This document shows, piece after piece, positions 1 to 7,500 of a stretch of DNA of 60,953 nucleotides. Source of the DNA: Solobacterium sp. (lineage in GTDB: Bacteria; Bacillota_I; Bacilli_A; Erysipelotrichales; Erysipelotrichaceae); assembly GCA_024680365.1 (NCBI GenBank), contig JAILCN010000012.1:1-60953 (forward strand), written 5' to 3'. Position 1 is the first letter of the stretch. Each line of letters opens with the position of its first letter. Made by a program: the position numbers and the translations under genes. The notes beneath the pieces were generated by a model. That model made no database searches. It had not been told where the DNA came from and saw nothing but the letters and a program-made list of their open reading frames with translations.

Positions 1-257
1 TCTGCTCCTCAACCTCTCGACGTCCGATCGTGTAGAGTAATTCGTCGATAGGACGGCCTACAGCGGTCGCATACGCGCAAAGAAAGGTTATTGTGGGATT
101 CTTATCCTCCCCAAGTGCTTTCGCGAGCTGAGAGCGTGAAATGCCCATTATGCGGGCTATTCTCTCCTGATTAAAAGTCGGGTTACCTTGTGATTTACGA
201 AGCTCCCAGTCTTCACGGATAACTTCCATGGCGATTTCTGCATAGGTCTTGCTCATT
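1..257 (-). CDS. Partial HTH (XRE/Cro-like) DNA-binding protein
   Basis: The reading frame opens at an ATG whose complement is at 255-257, seven bases after an AAAGGAG ribosome site (complement at 261-271), and runs off the window edge after about 85 codons with no stop. The protein begins MSKTYAEIAMEV. It contains a helix-turn-helix-like stretch (QERIARIMGISRSQLAKALG, about residues 30-49) followed by a second helical block with PTITFLCAYATAVG and PIDELLYTIG, as in small XRE-type regulators. A perfect palindrome lies directly upstream, so autoregulation is a reasonable inference. It sits just beyond the tmRNA 3' end, a common integration site, so it may belong to an integrated element. Confidence 0.75.
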
Positions 258-271
258 TTTAGCTCCTTTCC

Positions 272-291
272 AGGCACACACGTGTGTGCCT
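272..291. promoter_or_regulatory. Perfect 20-bp palindrome, probable operator
   Basis: A 10+10 bp perfect inverted repeat with half site AGGCACACAC and no spacer lies immediately upstream of the ribosome site of the leftward HTH gene. There is no U-tract, so it is not a terminator. Its size and place fit a dimeric HTH operator. Confidence 0.6.
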
Positions 292-299
292 AAACAACG

Positions 300-338
300 A
301 AAAAGACTGCAATCATCGCAAAAGCAGCCTTTTTTTGA
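300..338 (-). terminator. Terminator of tmRNA
   Basis: On the minus strand a hairpin AAGGCTGC / GCAGTCTT (with G-U pairs) is followed by a T-rich run ending at about 300. It lies a few bases beyond the encoded CCA end of tmRNA. Confidence 0.65.
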
Positions 339-343
339 ATATA

Positions 344-714
344 TGGTGGAGCTGAGGGGAGTCGAACCCCTGTCCAGGAATCGTCCCACATTCCGGCGTC
401 TACAGTTTATCTCACTGTTGGATAAGACATCCGGCATGTCAGTGAGCTAACCGTCGGATGAATCTGTCTGTAAATTGTCGGGATCACCCTACAGACGTCA
501 GGATCACCTTATCAGCTTTGTTACACAGCTTCCGTCAGCGGAAGATCCGGAAGCCGGAGTGCTGCGGGCGCATCAAGCGCAGAATGCAGCAGGCGTTTCT
601 TTAGGCGAACGCGTAGCCTCTGTTTGTGTTAGCGTTTAAATTTAATTGGTGATATGGTCACCGCTCCACTGCAGCCTGAATCAAACATAGACCTGTCGAA
701 ACCATTACAACCCC
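344..714 (-). ncRNA. ssrA: tmRNA (10Sa RNA)
   Basis: tmRNA rescues ribosomes stalled on broken mRNAs and tags the nascent peptide for proteolysis. The minus-strand 5' end is GGGGUUGUAAUGGUUUCGAC and the 3' end carries a T-arm GUUCGACUCCCC and an encoded CCA at 346-344. The ends pair as an acceptor stem (GGGGUUG with CAGCUCC). The tag frame at 633-601 reads ANTNRGYAFA then stop, with the hydrophobic -AFA end seen in Firmicute tags. Its exact resume codon is inferred. It follows secG-rnr-smpB, the usual Firmicute order. Confidence 0.96.
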
Positions 715-733
715 ATATGTCCGATGCATATGC

Positions 734-762
734 AATATAGCACCGGCACTGTTCAAAATCAA
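734..762 (-). promoter_or_regulatory. Probable ssrA promoter
   Basis: On the minus strand TTGATT (complement 757-762) and TATATT (complement 734-739) are separated by 17 bp. Transcription would start about a dozen bases before the mature 5' end, leaving a short leader for RNase P to remove. It overlaps the stop of the preceding gene. Confidence 0.6.
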
Positions 763-1283
763 GATGGATCTTCTTCCAGAGAACGGATCATATTGGTGAA
801 GATCACACGGTAGTGCGGATGGTATAAGTCGTGGTATTCCCGGCTGTGATGCACAGACGGATATCCTTCGCTGCGGTACCATGCAAGGTATTCATCATAT
901 TCCGTTTCTGTAAAGGAAACGGGCAGTTCGGGAAGATGTCTGCGGATCATCTTCATGTCTCTCATGAAATCAGCCATGGAGCCTCTGTGGATGTTCGCGG
1001 TCCTGACAAACAGATCGTTGATCTGTTCCGGTGTGAACATCGTCTTTGCTTTCGCGATGTTGACTCTGCTCATCATGTTGCCGATGTTCTCATACAGCGG
1101 CATTGTTTCATCCGCTTCTGTTTCATCCCATTCTTTCATCAGTTCGTACAGTTTCATTGCGTCATCCCTGATCATATGACCGGGTCCGTATTCATACTGG
1201 TACAGAAGCTTGACGACGTCCTGGGGACGCATCTGCGGATATCTGTTCAGATGTTCTTTCAGTATCGTGATAATGTCTTCCAT
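759..1283 (-). CDS. Conserved protein of unknown function, 174 aa
   Basis: I do not recognise a named family. The protein is soluble, mostly helical and charged, with MEDIITILKEHLNRYP at the start and a histidine-rich C-terminal part (SVHHSREYHDLYHPHY) that could bind metal or nucleic acid; that is only a guess. The ATG follows the smpB stop by two bases and has GAGG seven bases away, so translation is probably coupled to smpB. Lying between smpB and ssrA hints at a role near trans-translation or RNA decay, but nothing in the sequence proves it. Confidence 0.85.
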   Translation of the reverse strand: MEDIITILKEHLNRYPQMRPQDVVKLLYQYEYGPGHMIRDDAMKLYELMKEWDETEADETMPLYENIGNMMSRVNIAKAKTMFTPEQINDLFVRTANIHRGSMADFMRDMKMIRRHLPELPVSFTETEYDEYLAWYRSEGYPSVHHSREYHDLYHPHYRVIFTNMIRSLEEDPS

Positions 1284-1285
1284 AA

Positions 1286-1747
1286 TTACCTCAGTTTCAG
1301 AGCTTTTTCCATCTCCCGCTTTGCGTCTCTGAGCTTGGAATCTTCCCGTTTGTCATACAGGTTCTTTCCTTTTGCCAGGGCAAGCTCAAGTTTTGCTCTT
1401 CCCTGCTTCAGATAGATCCTGACAGGCACAAGCGTGTAGCCTTTCAGCCTGACGTTCTGGTGGAGCTTGCAGATCTCATCTTTGTGAAGCAGCAGTTTTC
1501 TGTCTCTTGTCTCATCAACGTTAAACTGGTTGCCGTGTTTGTACGGAGAGATGTGCATTCCCTTGATCCAGGCTTCACCTCCGTAGATGGAAATATAGGA
1601 ATCCTTGAACTGTACTTTTCCGTCCCGGATCGATTTGATCTCTGTTCCGGTCAGGACCATTCCGCATTCATACCGGTCTTCCAGGAAATAATCATGGGAA
1701 GCTCTGCGATTGAACGCTACTGTTTTTTCTTTGTCATTTCCTGCCAT
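1286..1747 (-). CDS. smpB: SsrA-binding protein SmpB
   Basis: SmpB binds the tRNA-like part of tmRNA and places it in the A site of stalled ribosomes. The 153 residues match the family in length. The sequence shows the N-terminal FNRRASHDYF, the core GMVLTGTEIKSIRDGKVQ, the KLLLHKDEI segment, and the basic tail (GKNLYDKREDSKLRDAKREM) that enters the decoding centre. Its start overlaps the end of rnr by 14 bp, and tmRNA itself follows one gene later, so the rescue partners are encoded side by side. Confidence 0.98.
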   Translation of the reverse strand: MAGNDKEKTVAFNRRASHDYFLEDRYECGMVLTGTEIKSIRDGKVQFKDSYISIYGGEAWIKGMHISPYKHGNQFNVDETRDRKLLLHKDEICKLHQNVRLKGYTLVPVRIYLKQGRAKLELALAKGKNLYDKREDSKLRDAKREMEKALKLR

Positions 1748-3881
1748 TTCTGCGTGTTCCTGTGTTCTTTCTATCTATTGTACCGTTTTTTCCCTGAAGA
1801 ATGAAATCAACTGTTCTTTCCTGCCGGCTGGCAGCGACTGCCTTAACTTTCACTTTCATGCCGATCCGGAAGACTCTGCCGGATCGCTCGCCTTTCAGCT
1901 GCATGCGGTCACGGTCGAATTCATAGTAGTCATCTGTCATCTCGTAGGTCCTGACAAGACCCTCGACTGTATTGGGCAGCTCTACAAACAGACCCCTGGC
2001 GGTGACCGAAGTGATCACGCCTTCAAATGTCTCACCGAGATGGTCTTCCATGTATTCCGCTTTCTTCATGTCGTCGCATTCATATTCCGCGTCCTGACTG
2101 ATCCTCTCGCGGACAGAGGACATCTCTGCCGCATCCTGACAGAATCTCTCATCTCTGTTTCTTTCTTTTTCGTCAAGACACTGAGAGAAGCTGTATTTTT
2201 TCAGCATGCGGTGCACGATCAGATCGGGATATCTGCGGATCGGTGACGTGAAATGCAGGTATTCTTCTTCGGCCAGTCCGAAATGTCCGGAACAGGACGC
2301 GTCATACCTTGCCTTCTGCATGCACCTCAGCAGCATTCTGCTGAGCACCGGGTATTCCGGCGTCCTGCTGACAGATTCAAGATACCGCTGGATCTCGTTG
2401 GGATACAGCTGGTTCCTGCCGGCGATCAGCTTGTGCCCCATCGTTTCCGACATCTTTATGAAATCACTGATCCGTCTTGCCTTCGGCTCTTCGTGGATCC
2501 GGTATACGGACGGTATGGACTGCCACTTCATGAAGTTCGCGACGCAGACATTGGCAGCGATCATGCAGTCTTCAATGATCCTTTCTCCGTGTCCCCGTTC
2601 CTTGACGCCGACGGACAGCGGATGTCCTTTCGGATCACAGATGATCTCTGATTCTGTGGAAGCGAATTCGATCGCGCCTTTTTCCATGCGGTGCGCGCGG
2701 ATCGCGTCTGCACACGCGGCAAGCTCTGTGAACAGATCGCCGAGATGCGCATATTTCGCGCACATCTCCTCATCACCATCCAGGATCCTGTTCACGTTTT
2801 TATATGTCATCCGTTCTGTTGAACAGATCACGCTCGGATACAGATCGTAGTCTGTGATGATCCCGTTCTCATCGATCTGCATCTGACATGTCAGCGTCAG
2901 TCTGTCGACATGCGGATTCAGAGAACAGATGCCGTTGCTGAGAATGTGCGGCAGCATCGGTACGACGGTATCCAGCGCGTAGGTGCTGCATCCTCTTTCG
3001 TATGCCTCTTTATCCAGAGCGCTTCCTGCTTTCACGTAGTGGGAGACATCCGCAATGGATACTTTCAGCAGCCATCCGAAATCATTTTTCTCTACTGCCA
3101 CCGCGTCATCAAAGTCCTTGGAATCATCGCCGTCGATCGTAACGGTGCGTTCTTTGCGCAGATCGGTCCTGCCGGCAAGATCCGCTTCCCTGACGGAAGC
3201 AGGCATTGCCTCAGCTTCCTGCATGGCTTCCTGCGGAAACTCCGGATCGATGTCATGATCCAGCAGAACGGAAAGCACATCCACGCCGGGATCGTCTTTA
3301 TGACCGATCGATCTTTCTACTCTGAGAGTCAGCGGGTTTCCATATTTCTCAATGGCGCAGAGGACTTTCAGACCGTCAACCGGGGTAAAATTTCTGGCTG
3401 TCAGGACCTTCAGACGTCTTTTCGCAAGCTTCTCGTCGTCGACATGCAGATGAAGGCCTTTGCCGTTATCATAGTACGTCGCGATCAGATGATCCTTAGC
3501 GCGCTTGAGCACTTTCAGAACTTCGCCGTAAACCTGCCAGGGAAGGCAGCGGATCAGGACCGTATCTCCGTCCATCGCGTCCAGCTGGTCTTCTTCGCTG
3601 ATCCTGACGGAATCACCTTTTTCGCGGTCGATATAGCCCATGCCGTTGGCGGCGACAGAAAGAACACCGGTAAATACGCCTGCCTGGTCAGCCGTGCGGA
3701 AATTGCCTTCTTTTTCCTGAATGATCTCAAACTCTTTGATCAGATCGGTCAGGGCATTCTGAAAATCTTCCGCGTCCTCTTCTGTGACCGGCAGATCTTT
3801 CACCATGTCTTTTTCTTTTTTCTTACCCTTCGGGTGATCCTCCAGATACTGCAGGATCTTTTCTTTCATGTCTTTAATCAT
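1734..3881 (-). CDS. rnr: Ribonuclease R
   Basis: A 3'-5' exoribonuclease of the RNB family that degrades structured RNA and mRNAs released by trans-translation. The sequence shows N-terminal cold-shock-type RNA-binding regions, the RNB core with the acidic metal-binding motif DGDDSKDFDDAV near residue 250, HFTSPIRRYPDL further on, and a C-terminal S1 domain followed by a basic tail. A longer frame opens at 3932 but runs through the secG terminator, so I place the start at the ATG at 3881 (an ATG at 3869 is possible). It overlaps smpB by 14 bp, giving a secG / rnr-smpB layout. Confidence 0.95.
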   Translation of the reverse strand: MIKDMKEKILQYLEDHPKGKKKEKDMVKDLPVTEEDAEDFQNALTDLIKEFEIIQEKEGNFRTADQAGVFTGVLSVAANGMGYIDREKGDSVRISEEDQLDAMDGDTVLIRCLPWQVYGEVLKVLKRAKDHLIATYYDNGKGLHLHVDDEKLAKRRLKVLTARNFTPVDGLKVLCAIEKYGNPLTLRVERSIGHKDDPGVDVLSVLLDHDIDPEFPQEAMQEAEAMPASVREADLAGRTDLRKERTVTIDGDDSKDFDDAVAVEKNDFGWLLKVSIADVSHYVKAGSALDKEAYERGCSTYALDTVVPMLPHILSNGICSLNPHVDRLTLTCQMQIDENGIITDYDLYPSVICSTERMTYKNVNRILDGDEEMCAKYAHLGDLFTELAACADAIRAHRMEKGAIEFASTESEIICDPKGHPLSVGVKERGHGERIIEDCMIAANVCVANFMKWQSIPSVYRIHEEPKARRISDFIKMSETMGHKLIAGRNQLYPNEIQRYLESVSRTPEYPVLSRMLLRCMQKARYDASCSGHFGLAEEEYLHFTSPIRRYPDLIVHRMLKKYSFSQCLDEKERNRDERFCQDAAEMSSVRERISQDAEYECDDMKKAEYMEDHLGETFEGVITSVTARGLFVELPNTVEGLVRTYEMTDDYYEFDRDRMQLKGERSGRVFRIGMKVKVKAVAASRQERTVDFILQGKNGTIDRKNTGTRRNGRK

Positions 3882-3896
3882 CTTCTTATTCCAAAC

Positions 3897-3922
3897 AAAA
3901 AACCGGTGATGTACCGGCTTTT
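3897..3922 (-). terminator. Intrinsic terminator between secG and rnr
   Basis: The minus strand reads AAGCCGGTACATCACCGGTT followed by a T-tract, just past the secG stop. It may be leaky, letting secG messages continue into rnr. Confidence 0.75.
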
Positions 3923-3924
3923 GA

Positions 3925-4149
3925 TCAACCAACGACCCTGATCAGGATGACAAGTGCAAAGAAGACGATTCCAAGCACCATTGTCATATTGGAGATGACC
4001 TTTTCAGATCCTCTCTCTTTGGTATTTGCAAAGAGGTTCAATCCGCCGTTTCCGGTAAACGCACCGGAGATGCCATCGGATTTTCCGCTCTGAAGCAATG
4101 ACAGGATAATCAGCATTGCCGATACGATCATTAATAATGCGTTGAGCAT
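3925..4149 (-). CDS. secG: Protein translocase subunit SecG
   Basis: SecG is the small stimulatory subunit of the SecYEG channel. The 74 residues have two membrane segments (about 3-20 and 52-72) joined by a loop rich in Gly, Ser and Asn, with the typical LLQSGKSDGISGAFTG. Length and topology fit the family. The ATG is preceded by AAAGGAG. It heads the rnr-smpB-ssrA group, the usual Firmicute arrangement. Confidence 0.95.
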   Translation of the reverse strand: MLNALLMIVSAMLIILSLLQSGKSDGISGAFTGNGGLNLFANTKERGSEKVISNMTMVLGIVFFALVILIRVVG

Positions 4150-4179
4150 TCGGAGAACTCCTTTCGTTTTTGATATGCC

Positions 4180-4213
4180 GTGATATTATATCACTTCATT
4201 TCAAAGCATGCAA
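4180..4213 (-). promoter_or_regulatory. secG promoter with palindrome over the -10
   Basis: On the minus strand TTGCAT (complement 4208-4213), a 17-bp spacer and TATAAT (complement 4185-4190) form a strong promoter. The -10 lies inside a near-perfect palindrome, GTGATAT-T-ATATCAC at 4180-4194, which could bind a regulator or simply reflect AT symmetry. Confidence 0.75.
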
Positions 4214-4225
4214 TATGATCTGGAC

Positions 4226-4822
4226 TCAGGGTTTTACCTCACATCCGGAATCGCAGCCTTCCTTGTCTTTTTTTGCTTTGGCTTCAGCTGTTTCCGCTGC
4301 CAGTCCCTGCAGTTTTTTATGCAGTGCTTCCTTTTTTTCCGCAGTCCAGTAATCTTCCGGTTTGACTTCGCTGCTGTCCACCATGGAGGACTCGTTGTCA
4401 TGACCGATGATCTGTCCGTTTACAATAAATGTCACATCGGGCACATAGATGCGGGGCTTGCCGCTGCTGTCAAAGTCCAGCTGCCCGTCCAGCAGAGAAA
4501 CGACCTTCTGATAGAATTCTGTCCGTTTCATCCGGTCATCAAAGATGTTGTAATACAGGACTTTCAGTCCGGTGTCCTTCACCGCGTCATTCAGCATCGG
4601 CACGTATGCCTGACAGAACGGACATTCCGGAAAACCGAGAAACACGATGCCGGTGCCGTGTTCCAGCATTGCCAGGATATCTTCCTGCGGCGCGTACACG
4701 AATACATTTTCTTTCGCGAGTTCTGTATATTCATCAGCCAGGTTCTTTTCCGGTTTCTTTTCCTCCTGCGCGCAGGCAGAGATCAGAAACAGACAAAGTA
4801 CAGCCATAAAGATCTTTTTCAT
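4226..4822 (-). CDS. Thioredoxin-like lipoprotein
   Basis: Probably a membrane-attached extracytoplasmic thiol-disulfide or thiol-peroxide handling protein. The start is ATG at 4822, eight bases after GGAGG; a GTG frame start nine bases earlier sits on the ribosome site and is rejected. The N-terminus is a lipoprotein signal (MKKIFMAVLCLFLISAC) with lipobox Cys at residue 17. The core has the redox motif CPFC preceded by GIVFLGFPE, then LKVLYYNIFDD and DVTFIVNGQIIG with the conserved beta-strand pattern of thioredoxin folds. A C-terminal Lys/Ala/Glu-rich tail has two further cysteines. Substrate and partner are unknown. Confidence 0.85.
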   Translation of the reverse strand: MKKIFMAVLCLFLISACAQEEKKPEKNLADEYTELAKENVFVYAPQEDILAMLEHGTGIVFLGFPECPFCQAYVPMLNDAVKDTGLKVLYYNIFDDRMKRTEFYQKVVSLLDGQLDFDSSGKPRIYVPDVTFIVNGQIIGHDNESSMVDSSEVKPEDYWTAEKKEALHKKLQGLAAETAEAKAKKDKEGCDSGCEVKP

Positions 4823-4901
4823 AGTGCTCACCTCCGGATTATTTTCTCATATATATTCATTTACAACAAGAAACCCGGTAATTCTCAAAAAAGAATTAAT
4901 A

Positions 4902-5194
4902 TCATTTCTTTTGGTCTGTTCCCTTCCATTGCCCGTAAAAGAAATCCACTGAGATCTGTTTTTCAGAAATCGATCCTGTTTCATCTTCTGAACAGATCAG
5001 TGCATATGCCGTTCTTCCTGTGAGGAGATCCCTGGCAGCATCCGAAGCAGCAAGGATATATTTCCCGGGAAATAAAAAAACTGCAGAGTGTCAGAGGCAT
5101 TCAGCTCATCGATGAATACCAGTTCAGACAGGAGCGTGTATATCATTTCCGCTTCCGTATCCGCATCACTCAGAACGACATTTCCACCGTTCAT
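4902..5194 (-). pseudogene. Frameshifted small gene, unknown function
   Basis: One frame starting at 5194 reads MNGGNVVLSDADTEAEMIY and onward, and loses its protein-like character at a run of seven T (complement of 5074-5080). Adding one T there continues the protein as LFPGKYILAASDAARDLLTG and ends at a stop at 4902, giving about 97 residues. Upstream the same frame stays open (KNLGIGHFLWMNGG) to a stop near 5276 with no good start, so the 5' end may also be lost. The cause could be a decayed gene, a phase-variable homopolymer or a sequencing error. I do not recognise the family. Confidence 0.5.
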
Positions 5195-5277
5195 CCATAA
5201 GAAATGCCCGATGCCAAGGTTCTTTGCGTGACTTCTGACCCGCCTTCTGCCATGATGAAAGCGGAAAGGAACGTATT

Positions 5278-6456
5278 ATGAACAGCAATATCGGAAAACA
5301 TATCAGTCAGCGCAGAAAAGAACTGGGGCTGACGCAGGAAATGCTGGCAGAACGCCTGCATGTCACTCGGCAGTCTGTTTCAAACTATGAGACCGCCAGA
5401 TCCCAGCCGGATATTGAAATGCTGAAGGCGCTGGCTGAAGCTCTGGACACAGACATTGAGACCCTGCTGTACGGCACGCCGAAGCCGCCTGTCACAGCGG
5501 ATCCGGCACTGGTTCCTGTTCTGGCAGAGACCGGACTGAGCGCAGCCCTGGCAGCTGCTGTGTGGATCCTTCAGAATATTCTGACGAAAAGGATCTCATT
5601 CAACGATATCTATCTGTGGGCAAACCAGATCGTTCTGCAGTATATTCTCGCTCCGCTGGCCATCGGCATTCTTCTGTATCAGACTGCCCGTCTGATCATG
5701 ATCCTGACAAAGAAACAGCTGCCTGACAAAGTGTCCAAAATCATGCATATCGCACTGCTTGTTATTCCGGCAGTCATCTGCATGATCCTGCTCATCGGCA
5801 GCGTGGAACTCATACGTTCCACGACAGATCCGGCATACTATGAGATCATCTATGATGAAAACCAGATGATATCGCAGACCACCCACCTTCCTTACAGCAG
5901 TTTCTGCTATGACGTTCTGATGCGTGCCATGCATCCGAAGTCCGTTCTCAGTCTCTGGCTGTATGCGTTCTTCTTCCTTGCCGGACTGTGTGCTCCAAAG
6001 CCCGCGAAACTGCGCAGACCGGTGCTGGCGGCATCTGCCGCAATACTGATCCTGCTCGGCACAGCCGGCATCCATGCGCATCTTCCTCTGCTTTCTCTCA
6101 AAGCATCTGATCCAACAGACGCCTACTATTCCCTTGCCCGTCCTGTCACCGTCATCTTTACCGTGTGGCAGGAAAAAGACGGTGTCCTCAGAAAAGGAAC
6201 GACCTGGCGAAGGGATCCGCTCAGTTACATCCAGAGCATTCATTACCGAGACCAGAAGATCCGGATCGGAAATGATATTCCCTTCATTGTGGATGACAGC
6301 GAAGCAGAACAGTCTTTCTCCTTCCGGAAATGGCTCCTGCTTTCAAAAGAAGAAAAGATCATCGGTTCCAGCCAGTCCCTGAATCATGATCTTGATTCCC
6401 TGCGCAAAGCATCTCCTGAAGGTCTTATGATCATTACCGCAAGAAAGGATGACTGA
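5278..6456 (+). CDS. XRE-family regulator with membrane segments
   Basis: An N-terminal XRE helix-turn-helix (about residues 5-60: IGKHISQRRKELGLTQEMLA, then VTRQSVSNYE) is joined to a region with several hydrophobic helices (around 85-105, 117-140, 157-182, 226-275) and a C-terminal extracytoplasmic-looking domain. Such one-component, membrane-bound regulators are common in Firmicutes and their signals are mostly unknown. GGAAAGGA precedes the ATG. It is divergent from the frameshifted remnant. 392 residues. Confidence 0.85.
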   Translation: MNSNIGKHISQRRKELGLTQEMLAERLHVTRQSVSNYETARSQPDIEMLKALAEALDTDIETLLYGTPKPPVTADPALVPVLAETGLSAALAAAVWILQNILTKRISFNDIYLWANQIVLQYILAPLAIGILLYQTARLIMILTKKQLPDKVSKIMHIALLVIPAVICMILLIGSVELIRSTTDPAYYEIIYDENQMISQTTHLPYSSFCYDVLMRAMHPKSVLSLWLYAFFFLAGLCAPKPAKLRRPVLAASAAILILLGTAGIHAHLPLLSLKASDPTDAYYSLARPVTVIFTVWQEKDGVLRKGTTWRRDPLSYIQSIHYRDQKIRIGNDIPFIVDDSEAEQSFSFRKWLLLSKEEKIIGSSQSLNHDLDSLRKASPEGLMIITARKDD

Positions 6457-6475
6457 CTCAGCCATCCTCTTTTTT
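6446..6475 (+). terminator. Terminator of the 5278 gene
   Basis: AGGATG / CATCCT stem with an 11-nt loop followed by CTTTTTT; it overlaps the stop codon of the gene and abuts the convergent gene. Confidence 0.7.
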
Positions 6476-7415
6476 ACTTCTTTTTCTTTTTTTCCTTGTT
6501 TCTCTTGTCGTTGATGATCTGCATTTCTTTCGCGGTGATCTCACTTACGCCGTTTTCTTTTGCCCATTTCACGCATCCTTTCAGGATCGTAGGCAGGAAG
6601 ACACGGGGCACGTTGACCAGCATCTCACAGGCATCATCTGTAAACTTTACTGAAGGATCGATCCTTTCAGCGACGTAGCGCACCGAATCCACTGTCGTCT
6701 GGCGCATCGGCAGCAGTTCCGGGATCATCCTGCCTCTGCGATGATACCAGAAGTTTTTGGAATCCCGGTAGCCGTAATCGACAGGACACGGCGGGAAGCT
6801 TGCTGCCTTGACGCCGTTGACGATCGCATTGTAATACTTCCGCTTCATCAGGATCCTGTCCACCCGCAGAACAAAGTGGGCGCCGTACGGGGATGTGATG
6901 CCGTTGAAGTCATGGTAGGAATCCTGTTCGTATTTGTCCTCCCCTTCCCTCAGCAGCCTGGTGTCTTCGCAGTGTTCAAGGCTGTCCATCCATGTGCATT
7001 CCATTGCCTGGAATGATTCCCGGATCACCTGCGGGAACTGTTCACCCGGATGTTCTCTGCACATCAGCCCGTCTTCGAGATGGAATTTGAAATCTTTCAT
7101 CTTCTCTTCCGGCGTATCACCCGGCCAGCCCAGCCGGACTGTCTCTTTGAAATACTTTCTCCTGTCGGGCAGGAAATTGATGACGCACTTCTTTGAGCGG
7201 ATCAGATTCTGTGCGGTATTGCTGGAATTGCGGCAGCACAGCATCATCGCGTAATAGTCTTTTCCGGCGATGTAGAACGGCTGCACGAGAGAGTACGGTC
7301 CGCATGTCGTCTTTCCGTCGTCGGTCAGCGTACTGATCAGCACGACCGGCATCGGAAAGAATAATGAAGTCTGATAAAAAATATCAACGATCCTGAGATC
7401 TTTAAAACTGCTCAT
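6474..7415 (-). CDS. Flavin reductase-like protein with C-terminal PCP_red-type domain
   Basis: The first ~180 residues look like an FMN-binding split barrel of the flavin reductase type (FFPMPVVLISTLTDDGKTTCGPYSLV; NTAQNLIRSKKCVINF). The last ~60 (DDACEMLVNVPRVFLPTILKGCVKWAKENGVSEITAKEM) resemble the small helical PCP_red domain found in protochlorophyllide reductase-like proteins. The tail is poly-lysine. The frame stays open to 7718, but AGGAGG stands before the ATG at 7415 and the upstream part reads over the hppA terminator and end, so I use 7415. 313 residues. Flavin or iron-sulfur chemistry is likely; the substrate is unknown. Confidence 0.75.
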   Translation of the reverse strand: MSSFKDLRIVDIFYQTSLFFPMPVVLISTLTDDGKTTCGPYSLVQPFYIAGKDYYAMMLCCRNSSNTAQNLIRSKKCVINFLPDRRKYFKETVRLGWPGDTPEEKMKDFKFHLEDGLMCREHPGEQFPQVIRESFQAMECTWMDSLEHCEDTRLLREGEDKYEQDSYHDFNGITSPYGAHFVLRVDRILMKRKYYNAIVNGVKAASFPPCPVDYGYRDSKNFWYHRRGRMIPELLPMRQTTVDSVRYVAERIDPSVKFTDDACEMLVNVPRVFLPTILKGCVKWAKENGVSEITAKEMQIINDKRNKEKKKKK

Positions 7416-7471
7416 ATGATCCTCCTGAAACTGTGGTGTTATTCCACTTCCATTATACTGCCGCAGACATG

Positions 7472-7496
7472 AAAAAACCGGCATTTCAGCCGGTAA
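7472..7496 (-). terminator. hppA terminator
   Basis: Minus strand ACCGGC / GCCGGT stem (loop TGAAAT) followed by TTTTTT, just past the hppA stop. Confidence 0.85.
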
Positions 7497-7500
7497 GATC

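Noticed and set aside
3882-3932. N-terminal extension of rnr
   Set aside because: It reads through the secG terminator hairpin and the family starts near 3881.
4180-4194. Palindrome over the secG -10 as a specific operator
   Set aside because: It is AT-rich and largely explained by the TATAAT itself; no matching regulator gene is nearby. Noted only under the promoter.
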